A stretch of 61,418 bases of DNA, from positions 1 through 61,418 of IMG/VR virus record IMGVR_UViG_3300034110_000167; one strand, written 5' to 3'. Origin of the DNA: a virus. Of this stretch, positions 1 to 8,815 are shown one piece after another. Position 1 is the first letter of the stretch. Each line of letters opens with the position of its first letter. The translations under genes and the position numbers were made by a program. The notes below the pieces were generated by a model. It made no database searches and was not told where the DNA came from. It saw nothing but the letters and a program-made list of their open reading frames with translations.

Positions 1-225
1 CCCGTGACGCACACACATTAGATGATGCCGCGTTTGTGGGTATTCAAATTGACATGACTCGTTCTGAAATCCGAAAGTATTTCCCTGATATTGCTGACAA
101 TATTGATTGGGATAATATTGGCGATGGTTCTGCTGATTGGGCAACCAAGTACACGGAAGAACAAGCTGCCCGTAAAGCTTTAGTCGGTCAAGAATACTGG
201 ATTGGCGGTAATGCCCGTGAGGTAT
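1..225. repeat. Left copy of the terminal overlap
   Basis: Bases 1-225 match 61194-61418 along their whole length. I count three differences, at positions 26 (T/C), 95 (T/C) and 98 (C/T). All three are third-codon changes that leave Asp-Asp, Ala and Asp unchanged in the portal frame. The overlap shows that the two ends of the window join. Because the copies are not identical, the contig probably merges closely related phages or an uncollapsed assembly overlap, and the exact physical ends cannot be read from it. Confidence 0.95.
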
Positions 226-1550
226 ATGCTACAGAGGCTAACAGACAAGTTACTGTGGTTGAATGCTGGTTACGCGTTGACCGTGACGGTGACGGTATTG
301 CTGAATTAAAACATTTTATTATTGCAGGTTCAACAGTACTTCTTGAGGAAGACTGTGATATGATTCCGCTAGCCACACTATGCCCATTTGAGGTACCCCA
401 TGAATTCTTTGGTTTATCAGTTGCCGATATGGTACGTCCATCTACAATGGCTACTACCGCTATTATGCGCGGCTTTGTTGAGAACGTTTATCTAACTAAC
501 TACTCTCCTAAACTAGCCGATCCTAACGTAGTTGATTTCTCTGCTCTTCAAAACATGAAGCCTAAGCAGATTATTGCTACTAATGGTAACCCTCAAACTG
601 CTGTTTCTGCTTTGACACCTGACACTATTAGTACAGGTACAGTGCCTCTTCTCGAGTTACTACAAATGCACAAAGAGCAGGCTACTGGTATGGGTAAAGC
701 TGCTCAGGGTTTGAACGATACGTTGTTTGTTTCAGGTAACTCTGAAGAGAAGATGTCTCGTGCTATGTCTGCTGCACAGGTACGTATCCAGTTTATGGCA
801 CGTAGGTTTGCTGAGACAGGTTTTAAACGACTCACTGAAGGTGTATACAAAACTTTGAGATCAAAACTTCGTGGTAAAGTTACAAAGTACTATGACCAGA
901 ATAATCTATTTAAACAAATTGATCCGGGTACTCTACCAGACAACATGATGCTCTATATTGATGTTGATGTCGGTGAAAACAGTAACAGTAACATTATGAA
1001 AAAGATGGTTCAGATTGGTACACAACTAATTCCTGCCTTACAACAGGCCGGTGCTGGTGGTGCTGTTAATCCTGAAGCCGCTGTACGTATTGCTTGTAAG
1101 TCTCTTGAAGCTATGGACTTAGACCCATTAGACTACTTAGTAGACTATACTGATCCTAGTTTTAAAGAACAAGCTAAAAAGTCCAGAGATGCAGAAATGC
1201 AATCTGCTGAGAAACAAAAGCAGTTACAAGAACAAGACTTACAGCTAACATTAGCTCAAAAGCAAGCCACATTAGATTTAACTAATATTCAGTCTAAGAA
1301 CGCTATGCAAGATAACACCAAACAACTTATGGTTGCCTTAGATACCTCTCACCAAAAGTGGGCTGATCTCTATATTAAAGCAGCTAAAGAAGGTGTTGAG
1401 TTGCCACCTAAGCCTGATATTACTGAACTATTAAAGATTGCCCAGCAGACAATCCAAATGTCAGGTGGTATGGATGCATCTCGCCCACAAGGTGGAGCAC
1501 CTATGCCCGAAGTATCTGGTCCGGCAGCTTCTGGTGAACCACAAATGTAA
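1..1550 (+). CDS. Portal protein, C-terminal part (cut by the window start)
   Basis: The frame is open from base 3, so the GTG at 36 is an internal valine and not a start. Joined to the 5' part at 60521 it gives a protein of about 740 aa, the size of podovirus portals of the P22/SU10 type. The portal is the dodecameric ring at one capsid vertex through which DNA is packaged and ejected, and it binds the terminase and head-tail adaptor. The C-terminal third is rich in Gln, Lys and Glu (about 380-460 residues after the GTG), typical of the long helical barrel or crown, and ends in a flexible Pro/Gly tail. Synteny is terminase, portal, scaffold, capsid. The call rests on size, position and overall character. 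Confidence 0.85.
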   Translation, partial: RDAHTLDDAAFVGIQIDMTRSEIRKYFPDIADNIDWDNIGDGSADWATKYTEEQAARKALVGQEYWIGGNAREVYATEANRQVTVVECWLRVDRDGDGIAELKHFIIAGSTVLLEEDCDMIPLATLCPFEVPHEFFGLSVADMVRPSTMATTAIMRGFVENVYLTNYSPKLADPNVVDFSALQNMKPKQIIATNGNPQTAVSALTPDTISTGTVPLLELLQMHKEQATGMGKAAQGLNDTLFVSGNSEEKMSRAMSAAQVRIQFMARRFAETGFKRLTEGVYKTLRSKLRGKVTKYYDQNNLFKQIDPGTLPDNMMLYIDVDVGENSNSNIMKKMVQIGTQLIPALQQAGAGGAVNPEAAVRIACKSLEAMDLDPLDYLVDYTDPSFKEQAKKSRDAEMQSAEKQKQLQEQDLQLTLAQKQATLDLTNIQSKNAMQDNTKQLMVALDTSHQKWADLYIKAAKEGVELPPKPDITELLKIAQQTIQMSGGMDASRPQGGAPMPEVSGPAASGEPQM

Positions 1551-1562
1551 TTAATAACACGG

Positions 1563-1590
1563 CCTTCCCACTCAGAAATGAGGCGGGAGG
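1563..1590 (+). terminator. GAAA-capped hairpin after the portal gene
   Basis: Bases 1563-1574 pair with 1579-1590 around a GAAA tetraloop, with two internal mismatches and one G-T pair. The downstream sequence GTTCTTCT is only mildly T-rich, so this may be a weak terminator or a processing or stability hairpin between the portal and the next gene. Confidence 0.5.
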
Positions 1591-1611
1591 GTTCTTCTAA
1601 AGAAATAAATA

Positions 1612-1977
1612 ATGGATAAATATCGTAAAGGCTTTGAAGAGAAGATTAAGCCAAAGATGAACCATGAAACAGGTGAATATAAAGTAGAACCTTTTCGTGA
1701 TGCACAAGTAGCACTAGGTCGAGCACAGTTTGTACAAAGAGAACGTGAACAGTTCTTTGGTGAAGCGTACTCAGAAATCCTTGCTGACTTATTTGTATCA
1801 TGGTTAAAAACAGAACCACACGCTCAGAAAGAACGTGAGTTCCTATACCATACGGCTATGGCCCTTGGTAGTGTAAAAGAAAAATTGGTTGGTATTGAAA
1901 TGTACGGTAATAACGTAAAGTTCATAGCACAACAAAATAAAGTTGCCCAAGAGGGGCCAGAGGAAAAAAATGAGTAA
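1612..1977 (+). CDS. Hypothetical virion-region protein, 121 aa
   Basis: This ATG-start gene lies between portal and scaffold and encodes a charged, mostly helical protein (MDKYRKGFEEK start). I recognise no domain. Its place in the head-gene cluster suggests a head-assembly or head-minor protein. The 3' end overlaps the start of the next gene at 1970 by 8 bases, so the two are probably translationally coupled. The spacing from the hairpin at 1563-1590 fits the start of a processed transcript. Confidence 0.7.
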   Translation: MDKYRKGFEEKIKPKMNHETGEYKVEPFRDAQVALGRAQFVQREREQFFGEAYSEILADLFVSWLKTEPHAQKEREFLYHTAMALGSVKEKLVGIEMYGNNVKFIAQQNKVAQEGPEEKNE

Positions 1978-2209
1978 ATATAACAAAGCAAAAGATGTAC
2001 TTGTTCGCAGTCGTGAAGAAGTATTAAATGAACTCGCCCGTACAGGTGAGTCTGGTGGTACTGGTTTAGCCCAACGCTATGCCCCTATCCTTGTATCCTT
2101 ACAACAAGCTATTGATGTTGTTAGTGGGCTACTCGAAGAACCAGTGCAGATGAACTTCGCTGAGAAGATGAAAGCTGCAAAAGAAGCTAAGAAATTGGCT
2201 GTACAATAA
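1970..2209 (+). CDS. Hypothetical small helical protein, 79 aa
   Basis: I chose the ATG at 1970 (MSKYNKAKDVLV) over an upstream in-frame start because it follows a GAGG ribosome-binding site embedded in the end of the preceding gene. The protein is Lys/Glu/Ala-rich and predicted helical, with a basic C-terminus. No family is recognised. Its position just before the scaffold suggests a head-assembly helper, but that is inference from neighbours only. Confidence 0.65.
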   Translation: MSKYNKAKDVLVRSREEVLNELARTGESGGTGLAQRYAPILVSLQQAIDVVSGLLEEPVQMNFAEKMKAAKEAKKLAVQ

Positions 2210-2234
2210 TCGGACACAAAGGTAAAATAATTAT

Positions 2235-3371
2235 ATGAATCTATCACATCTCTCTACCAATACCCCTGCCTCAGAAGTGAGCAGTGCGAACTTTGATGAC
2301 GGATACAATAGTAATGATTCGGAAGTAAAGAGTCTTGATGACATTCTACGTAACTCACCTGCAGCTAATCTGCTTGGGTTAAAGGAATCTCTACCAGAAG
2401 AAGACGAAGACGTCCCGAATCCAGATGAATCATCGGAAGAAAAAGAAGCCCAAGAGAACGATGAAGAGTCTGCTAACGACCTAGATGAAAATGAAGAATC
2501 AAAGGATTCTGAAGAAGATAAAGAAGCTGAGGATGATAAGTCTACCCAAAACGCTGATTTACCAACTGAAGAAGATATTGATTGGGAATACCAAGTACCT
2601 GTTACCGTTGACGGTAAAACAGAGTACGTAACCCTAGAAGAAATCCGTAAAGGTTATTCTACTGATAAGCATCTATCTCAAAAGGGGCGCGAACTAGGCG
2701 AGCTGAAGAAGCAACTAGAAACCGAACGAACAGAAAAGTTACAAGAGATTGTTACACTAGGACAGGTAATTCATGAAGAATTAACTGCCGTAGAAACAAA
2801 CCTTGCATCCCAATACCATAAGCTAAAATCTGATATTGATAAGGCCCGAGAAGAAGGTGATACGTACACCGCACGGGAATTAAAAGAACAGTTAGAAGCT
2901 ACCCAAGAAAAGTATTGGACTGCTCGTAATAAAAGAGAAGAACAAACTAAAGCTGTAATTGAGAAAATTCAAATTCAACAAGCAGAGCAACAACAAGTGT
3001 TACTTAAGGAATATGAGTCTAGGATCATTGATCTTATTCCAGATTACTCAGAAAAAGTTGCCACTTCTGTCCGTGAATTTGCTATTAAAGAAGGCATCCC
3101 CGAAGCGCTATTAGGTAGTGTCTATAGCCCCGAGGTTGTCAGATTTATTAACGATTATCGTAAATTAAAAACAGCTAAAGATACTGGTGAAGCAAAACGT
3201 AAAACCGTTCCCGTGACTAAATCTATCCCTTCCAAAAAGGGTACACCACAGTCTCAAAAAGAACGTGAGCAAACTAGCACATCACGACAAAAAGTTCTAT
3301 CTGGTCAAGGTTCTAAACAAGACGAATTAGATTTTCTAAAACGTATTTCTTCAGTAAGCAAAAAACTTTAA
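2235..3371 (+). CDS. Capsid scaffolding protein
   Basis: The 378-aa protein has an extremely acidic N-terminal region (about residues 50-115, runs of Glu and Asp), a long charged coiled-coil segment (about 150-260, rich in Glu, Lys and Gln) and a basic C-terminal tail. That is the usual make-up of podovirus scaffolds, which line the inside of the procapsid, bind capsid protein through the basic C-terminus and leave before packaging is finished. It lies directly upstream of the major capsid gene, as in T7-like and P22-like phages. No protease domain is visible. The function is assigned from composition and position. Confidence 0.8.
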   Translation: MNLSHLSTNTPASEVSSANFDDGYNSNDSEVKSLDDILRNSPAANLLGLKESLPEEDEDVPNPDESSEEKEAQENDEESANDLDENEESKDSEEDKEAEDDKSTQNADLPTEEDIDWEYQVPVTVDGKTEYVTLEEIRKGYSTDKHLSQKGRELGELKKQLETERTEKLQEIVTLGQVIHEELTAVETNLASQYHKLKSDIDKAREEGDTYTARELKEQLEATQEKYWTARNKREEQTKAVIEKIQIQQAEQQQVLLKEYESRIIDLIPDYSEKVATSVREFAIKEGIPEALLGSVYSPEVVRFINDYRKLKTAKDTGEAKRKTVPVTKSIPSKKGTPQSQKEREQTSTSRQKVLSGQGSKQDELDFLKRISSVSKKL

Positions 3372-3401
3372 TTCAATTCTTACTATAAAAGGAATAATAA
3401 A

Positions 3402-4499
3402 ATGGCCGCAAATAACTTTGCAACTGGTGGTCCTAAGGCCGCCGCTCGTAGCGCATCTGCTACTGGCAACTCCGTAAACGCTGGTGAAAGAGAAGACCTA
3501 GCTAATTTCATTTCTATGATTAGCCGTGATGAGACTCCTTTCCTAAGCTCTATTGGTAAAACTAAAGCTACTGCCGTGTTCCACGAGTGGCAGACTGACG
3601 AACTAGCAGCTCCTGCTTCTGGTGCCGTTGCTGAAGGCGTATCTTACGCTACTCAGAACGCTGCCCAAGGTGCTGAACCTTTCCGTACTCGTCTAGGTAA
3701 CTACACCCAGATCAACTCCAAGACCGTTACCGTTACTGGTACTAAGCGTGCTGTTGATCAAGCCGGTGTTGCCGATGAATACGCATACCAGCTCAAGAAG
3801 CGTGGTACTGAAATGCGCCGTGACGTTGAGTTCGATCTAGTTAACAGCTGGAATAGCTCAAACGGTTCTGGTGTCCGTAAGTTTGGTGGCTACCAAGCTT
3901 GGATCAACACCGCCAGCACTGCACTAAACGTACTAGCTACTCCTGCTGAGTACACCGCACCTACTAACCCAGGTGGTGGTATTGCTGGTACTTTCGCTAC
4001 TGTAACTTCTGCTGATAAGGTTTCACTACAGCTATCACATGTTGATACCGTAATGCAAGCTATCTACGAAAACGGTGGTAAGGCTACTAAGCTTATGGTT
4101 TCCCCCTCAAACCGCCGTGTATTCTCTGCTAAGGCTCAGAGTGCAGGTTCTAGCACCTCTAATGCTGGTGACGGTAACGTTCGCCGCAATATTGATGCTG
4201 ATGGTAAGCTACGTCAGTCCGTTGAGATTTACATGTCTGACTTCGGTGATATCATGGTTGTTCCTAACTACGTTATGGGCATTGCCAACACCAGCGTTTC
4301 AGGTCTCGACAACACCGCTAACTTCAGTGCATTAGTATATGATCCAATGTGGTTCAGCTACGCTTCCCTACGTCCTACCCAAGAAGTTGACTTAGGTCAG
4401 CTTGGTGATTCCATCATCGGTCAGATCGTTGAAGAAGGTACGCTAGAGTGCCGTAATCCTAAGGGTTGCGGTTTGATCTTCGGTCTATCAGGCCAGTGA
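3402..4499 (+). CDS. Major capsid protein (SU10/DUF5309 type, HK97 fold)
   Basis: The 365-aa protein resembles the SU10-like major head family. Near the N-terminus it has the characteristic segment ISRDETPFLSSIGK followed by HEWQTDELAAP (about residues 42-73), then the conserved VTGTKRAVDQAG (about 107-118). These proteins assemble the icosahedral shell. Codon usage here is visibly biased to C- and G-ending codons compared with neighbours, as expected for the most highly expressed gene. The start has AAGGA upstream (AAAAGGAATAATAAA). A strong terminator follows at 4519-4548, so capsid mRNA can be made in excess of downstream tail mRNA. Confidence 0.93.
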   Translation: MAANNFATGGPKAAARSASATGNSVNAGEREDLANFISMISRDETPFLSSIGKTKATAVFHEWQTDELAAPASGAVAEGVSYATQNAAQGAEPFRTRLGNYTQINSKTVTVTGTKRAVDQAGVADEYAYQLKKRGTEMRRDVEFDLVNSWNSSNGSGVRKFGGYQAWINTASTALNVLATPAEYTAPTNPGGGIAGTFATVTSADKVSLQLSHVDTVMQAIYENGGKATKLMVSPSNRRVFSAKAQSAGSSTSNAGDGNVRRNIDADGKLRQSVEIYMSDFGDIMVVPNYVMGIANTSVSGLDNTANFSALVYDPMWFSYASLRPTQEVDLGQLGDSIIGQIVEEGTLECRNPKGCGLIFGLSGQ

Positions 4500-4501
4500 T
4501 C

Positions 4502-4521
4502 GGTAAGTAATACCTAATAAA
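4502..4521 (+). promoter_or_regulatory. Degenerate copy of the phage promoter repeat
   Basis: The segment contains TACCTAATA, the core of the repeated promoter element, preceded by CGGTAAGTAA, just after the capsid stop codon. It lacks the full upstream GGTACC context, so it may be a weak promoter re-initiating transcription beyond the capsid terminator, or chance. Confidence 0.35.
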
Positions 4522-4548
4522 AGGGATGGGAGAAATCCTGTCCCTTTT
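4519..4548 (+). terminator. Intrinsic terminator after the capsid gene
   Basis: AAAAGGGA (4519-4526) pairs with TCCCTTTT (4541-4548). Inside, GGA and TCC close a GAAA tetraloop, and a T-run ends the hairpin. It lies 20 bases after the capsid stop codon, the position of the T7 late terminator. Confidence 0.88.
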
Positions 4549-4564
4549 TAATTTAAGGAACACA

Positions 4565-4807
4565 ATGCAAACCCTAAAAATTACTGCAACAAACGGTACC
4601 TCTAAGCTTATTCCATTGGATAACGTATTAGAGCTGGTAGTCAATACCAATTTCTTTATTACTAGCGTAAGCTATGTTAATAACGCCAATTCACCTATCA
4701 CGGTAGCTGTAGCTGCGTATGACGGTACAAATGACAAATATGAATATGGTCATTTAGAAGATGGTTATATTTTCAGCGCACACGTAGCTAACTACAAGAC
4801 ACGATAA
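4565..4807 (+). CDS. Hypothetical protein, 80 aa
   Basis: The ATG at 4565 (MQTLKITATNG) is preceded by AAGGAACAC and starts after the terminator. The upstream in-frame ATG would lie inside the terminator hairpin and is rejected. The sequence is beta-rich (alternating Val, Ile, Thr) and ends with DGYIFSAHVANYKTR. No family is recognised. A small capsid decoration or head-completion protein is possible because it sits next to the capsid gene. Confidence 0.65.
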   Translation: MQTLKITATNGTSKLIPLDNVLELVVNTNFFITSVSYVNNANSPITVAVAAYDGTNDKYEYGHLEDGYIFSAHVANYKTR

Positions 4808-4819
4808 ATAAGAGGACAC

Positions 4820-5143
4820 ATGGGCTTTCTATCACAAGATAACAACAAAAATAGCTTTACTGTCAAAGACACTAAAGACGATTTCAGACTGGAACAAGAC
4901 GTTTCAGCTTACAAAGAGTATGCAGCTCAACAACGGGAACTAGATAGCTTTTCTAGCAATGGCCGGACATACAGGTCTTTTGCTATTATCCCCGATATTG
5001 TTGCTATTGATATTCTGACTAAATATGGTTTAGATATTCATGGCACAGAATTCATGAGTAACCCTGCTAATCTAAGAAAACTAAAACAAATTATTGAAAC
5101 AGATTACCCGTTACTTAAAACAAGTAATGTAAAAGCTTTATAA
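4820..5143 (+). CDS. Hypothetical protein, 107 aa
   Basis: The gene starts at ATG 4820 after an AGAGGACAC ribosome-binding site and ends 9 bases before the adaptor gene. The product is polar in its first half and has a helical second half (about residues 55-95, including IIPDIVAIDILTKYGLDIHG). No family is recognised. Position between capsid and adaptor suggests a minor head or connector role. Confidence 0.65.
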   Translation: MGFLSQDNNKNSFTVKDTKDDFRLEQDVSAYKEYAAQQRELDSFSSNGRTYRSFAIIPDIVAIDILTKYGLDIHGTEFMSNPANLRKLKQIIETDYPLLKTSNVKAL

Positions 5144-5152
5144 GGAAGATAT

Positions 5153-6019
5153 ATGGCAACACCTAGATATGACGCTCTTGTAGCGAAAGTAAGAGATTGG
5201 TCTAATAAACCAGAAGCAAACACTATTGAGGACAGCGTTATTCAGGATTGCCTAAAATATTCCGCTGATGAGTGTTACAGAAAATTAAGAATTCCTCCTT
5301 TAGAAACTACAGTAAGATACACTGTTACCGGGGAAGATAACAGTTCAACAATTGCGTCTCCAAGTAACTATACTTCTTTCGCAATACCTGAAGACCTTAC
5401 ACAGTTTAACTATGTAAGAACTTTTAGGGATAACAATACAAGTATTGTGTTTAATGAGATTACAGATAAAAGAACTTTCTTTGATTCATACAGTGAAAAG
5501 TACTCTACCCATAATTGGATGTGGCAAGATAATAAAATCTTTATCCACCCACAATTAGAAGTAGGATCAGTTATAGAAATTAACTACTATAAAAGATTAC
5601 CTGCGTTAGATGCGCGATACACAGTAGCGCCTATTAACTATCTTATTGGTTTGTCTGATGCACAACAACCATATTTAACACTAGTTACTGAATCAGGCAC
5701 TAACCTATATTTCTCTACAAGTAACTCAGTAACTAAATGTTTTACATCTTATGCTGAAGCTGCTGTATATGCATTACCTGTTACCACAAAAATGTATACA
5801 GGCAAAGAAGTAGATAATTGGCTGAGAGATCAAAATGAAAGATTATTAACTTGGGGTGCTTTATACAACTTAGGCGCTTACTTGTTTGATGATAAGATGG
5901 AACAAAGATATCAATTAAAGTTTACTGAGAATATTGAATCTTTGAATAAAGAAGAAAAATGGCGTAGAAGTCTTGGTGGTAATGTCCAAATGAACTTTAA
6001 TACCAATGGTTTAATTTAA
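5153..6019 (+). CDS. Head-tail adaptor (tail tubular A-like)
   Basis: The 288-aa protein begins with a helical segment (about residues 1-45, TPRYDALVAKVRDWSNK) followed by beta-rich sequence with FAIPEDLTQFNYV and a HNWMWQDNKIFIHPQLEVGS stretch (about 120-140). This pattern matches adaptor or gatekeeper proteins of podoviruses with SU10-like heads, which form a dodecamer under the portal and start the tail. The location between capsid and fibre genes agrees. The family resemblance comes from memory of the domain pattern, not from a search. Confidence 0.72.
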   Translation: MATPRYDALVAKVRDWSNKPEANTIEDSVIQDCLKYSADECYRKLRIPPLETTVRYTVTGEDNSSTIASPSNYTSFAIPEDLTQFNYVRTFRDNNTSIVFNEITDKRTFFDSYSEKYSTHNWMWQDNKIFIHPQLEVGSVIEINYYKRLPALDARYTVAPINYLIGLSDAQQPYLTLVTESGTNLYFSTSNSVTKCFTSYAEAAVYALPVTTKMYTGKEVDNWLRDQNERLLTWGALYNLGAYLFDDKMEQRYQLKFTENIESLNKEEKWRRSLGGNVQMNFNTNGLI

Positions 6020-6028
6020 GGAGATTAA

Positions 6029-7927
6029 ATGGCATACGAACAAAAACCAGGATCTACAAGTAGTATTGCTTTAGGTGGTCAATACGATGACCCATTAACT
6101 ACTAACAATTTTGTTTACGATAAAATTAGTGCAGAAGCTGCTGCTAATGCTGCCTTATCTGCACAAGCTGCTGCTACAAGTGCTGCCGCTGCATTAGTAA
6201 GTGAGAATAATGCAGATACTTCAGAAGCTAATGCTCTGGCCTCAGCTAATGCAGCCGCTATTTCAGAAAGTAATGCAGACACCTCTGAGGCTAATGCCTT
6301 AACAAGCGCAAATAACGCAGCTGCATCTGCTACTACTGCAACAACACAAGCAGGTATTGCTACTACTAAAGCAGGAGAGGCATCTACAAGTGCAACTAAT
6401 GCGGCTAACAGCGAAACATCAGCATCTAATAGCGCTATTGCAGCAAGTACCTCCGAGTCTAATGCTGCTATTAGTGCAGCTAACGCCGCAAGTTCTTCAA
6501 ATAGCGCACAATCTTTTGCAACATCAGCATCTAATAGCGCAACAGCTGCAGCTGCAAGTGCTGCCGAAGCCGCAACAATTTTAACTAGCAAGTTAGATAA
6601 AAACAGTAACTTAAGCGACCTTACAAACGTATCAACAGCAAGAACAAACCTAGGTTTAGGTTCTGCGGCTACTCTTAATGCAGGTTCAGCTCTTGGAGTT
6701 GCAACCCTAGATGCCGGTGGTACAGTACCATTATCCCAAATTCCCACATCAATTCAAGGTGGTGTATCTTATCAGGGTACTTGGGATGCTTCAACCAATA
6801 CCCCAACACTTACTTCAAGCGTAGGTTCCAAGGGTAACTATTACGTTGTGTCGGTTGCAGGTAGCACTACACTTAACGGAATATCTGAATGGAAGATTAA
6901 CGACTGGGCTATCTTTAACGGATTAGCTTGGGAAAAGATTGATAACACAGACTTAGTTACTTCAGTCAATGGTTATACAGGTACAGTAGTTTTAACCTAT
7001 ACAGATGTTGGTGGTGCATCAGCGGCACAAGGTGTGTTAGCGGATACAGCAGTTCAACCTGAAGATATTTCTACAATGGCTTATCAATCAAGCTCATCCG
7101 TAAATATTACTGGTGGTACGTTATCAGGTGTAACTTTAGATGATGTTGATGCTATTGTAGGTGCTGATCATCTTCACTTTAAAGTTAAAGCTACTGAAAA
7201 CATTTCTAAAGGTGACCCTGTAAGATTTGTGGGCTTTAACATCGGAGAGGGTGCTATTAAGGTAGCAAAAATTAGTTCATCAGCTCATGTAGCTATTGGT
7301 GTCGCACATGATACTTTAACTAATGGTTCATTTGGAGCTATTGTTAATACTGGTGTTTTAAGAGATATAAATACAAGCACTTATACTGAAGGCACTATTC
7401 TATACCCTGCGGTGGGTGGTGGATTAACTCCTGTAAAGCCAACTAGTGGTTACTACCAAGCTATTGCTTTTGTATTAAGATCTAATACTAACAATGGCAC
7501 GTTACTTATTGAGGCATCTGAGCCACAACTTGTGTTAGGTACAGCAGCAACTACTGATAGTAGTGCATATGCTACTGCAGCCCAAGGTGCTAAAGCTGAC
7601 ACCTCCGTACAACAAACAAGTGCTGTAGGTAGTGCTGATATTCCAACTGGAACTACTGCAGAACGAGATGGATCACCACAAACAGGATATTTTCGCTTCA
7701 ACACTTCATTAGGTAAATTTGAAGGGTATAGCGGAACAACGTGGGGTAGTGTTGGCGGTGGAGCAACGGGTGGTGGAGCAGATGCGGTATTCATTGAAAA
7801 TGATCAAACAGTTACAGCTAACTATACAATTCCAACAACAAAAAATGCAATGAGTACAGGGCCAGTAGCAATTAATAGCGGTGTTACAATTACCGTATCT
7901 AGTGGTGCTCGTTGGGTAGTTATTTAA
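6029..7927 (+). CDS. Tail or head fibre protein with Ala/Ser repeat shaft
   Basis: The 632-aa protein starts with a short conserved head (MAYEQKPGSTSSIALGGQYD). It is followed by about 150 residues of degenerate heptad-like repeats dominated by Ala, Ser, Asn and Thr (about 35-190), a trimeric coiled-coil shaft of the kind seen in phage fibres. A KLDKNSNLSDLTNVSTAR motif (about 188-205), common in fibres, precedes the distal part. Residues about 375-500 (HLHFKVKATENISKGDPVRF onward) look like a small beta-domain found in phage decoration and fibre proteins. The Gly-rich C-terminal end is probably trimerising. The GCN-rich repeat produces a long antisense open frame, which I treat as an artefact. 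Confidence 0.8.
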   Translation: MAYEQKPGSTSSIALGGQYDDPLTTNNFVYDKISAEAAANAALSAQAAATSAAAALVSENNADTSEANALASANAAAISESNADTSEANALTSANNAAASATTATTQAGIATTKAGEASTSATNAANSETSASNSAIAASTSESNAAISAANAASSSNSAQSFATSASNSATAAAASAAEAATILTSKLDKNSNLSDLTNVSTARTNLGLGSAATLNAGSALGVATLDAGGTVPLSQIPTSIQGGVSYQGTWDASTNTPTLTSSVGSKGNYYVVSVAGSTTLNGISEWKINDWAIFNGLAWEKIDNTDLVTSVNGYTGTVVLTYTDVGGASAAQGVLADTAVQPEDISTMAYQSSSSVNITGGTLSGVTLDDVDAIVGADHLHFKVKATENISKGDPVRFVGFNIGEGAIKVAKISSSAHVAIGVAHDTLTNGSFGAIVNTGVLRDINTSTYTEGTILYPAVGGGLTPVKPTSGYYQAIAFVLRSNTNNGTLLIEASEPQLVLGTAATTDSSAYATAAQGAKADTSVQQTSAVGSADIPTGTTAERDGSPQTGYFRFNTSLGKFEGYSGTTWGSVGGGATGGGADAVFIENDQTVTANYTIPTTKNAMSTGPVAINSGVTITVSSGARWVVI

Positions 7928-7936
7928 AGGAAATAT

Positions 7937-8815
7937 ATGACAATTATTTTAAATGGAACCACAGGTATTACCAACGATGGTGGATACACAGGTGACGGCG
8001 TAGTCTTTGCCGACACGACCCCTGCGAACACGCTGGTGACGACTACTGGCGGCAACGTGGGTGTGGGGACCGCCACTCCAACTGATATTGCAGGGTACAA
8101 CTCAGTTACTGTTGCTTCAACTACGGGCGGTTGGGTTGAAGTCACTAACGGAACTGTGCGCGGCGCTTTGCAGAACGGCTCCGGTGATGTGACGCTTGAA
8201 ACCCGATCCGTACACCCTTTGATTTTTGGCATCAACGGCACTGAACGCGCCCGTATCGACACCAGCGGTAACTTGCTGGTGGGGACTACGGTTGCCTCTG
8301 TTGGTACGACTACAGGTTGCCGTATTGTAAATGACAGTGGTGTTGCCGCTTCTCGTATGGAGCTAGCAAGCACAGCAACAACAAATTCGGGTATCGGTTA
8401 CTCAATGCTGTCTACTGGCGCTGGCGCGTACCGCTTTTATATTGGTTACGGCGGAAATATTTATGCAACTAGCACATCGATTACTGGCATTTCAGACCAA
8501 AGGCTGAAAGAAAACATTCGTGACTTGGATGACGGGCTGGATGTAGTGTTGGCGCTCAAACCGCGAAAATTTGATTGGAAAGAAGGTAGGGGTAAAGGCA
8601 CTTCAAACGACAGGGGTTTTATTGCCCAAGAATTTGAGGCTGTGCTGCCTGACATGATTGAGCAATGGTTGGACAAAGCCCCTGAAGGCGAGGAACCATA
8701 CAAAGCGATCAATGCAAACTTGATCCCAACGCTGGTCAAAGCCATCCAAGAACTCAAGGCCATCGTTGACGCACAAGGCGCTGAGATCGCCGCCCTGAAA
8801 GGAACACAACCATGA
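7937..8815 (+). CDS. Tail fibre or spike with C-terminal S74 intramolecular chaperone
   Basis: The 292-aa protein has a beta-rich N-terminal part of the kind found in fibres (NGTTGITNDGGYTGDGV) and a C-terminal peptidase S74 domain. The autocleavage site is seen as GISDQRLKENI, with Ser186 as the expected nucleophile. It continues into KPRKFDWKEG and GFIAQEFEAVLPD, and ends in a helical trimer-forming tail. S74 domains help fibre trimers fold and then cut themselves off. GC content and codon use change sharply from the preceding AT-rich gene near the start of this one, which suggests recent acquisition of the fibre module. Confidence 0.87.
   Translation: MTIILNGTTGITNDGGYTGDGVVFADTTPANTLVTTTGGNVGVGTATPTDIAGYNSVTVASTTGGWVEVTNGTVRGALQNGSGDVTLETRSVHPLIFGINGTERARIDTSGNLLVGTTVASVGTTTGCRIVNDSGVAASRMELASTATTNSGIGYSMLSTGAGAYRFYIGYGGNIYATSTSITGISDQRLKENIRDLDDGLDVVLALKPRKFDWKEGRGKGTSNDRGFIAQEFEAVLPDMIEQWLDKAPEGEEPYKAINANLIPTLVKAIQELKAIVDAQGAEIAALKGTQP

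Noticed and set aside
6115-6747. Long antisense open frame (210 aa, Ala/Val/Leu-rich) in the fibre gene
   Set aside because: It mirrors the GCN-rich Ala repeat of the fibre shaft on the other strand. The sense frame has fibre motifs and the antisense one has no ribosome-binding site.
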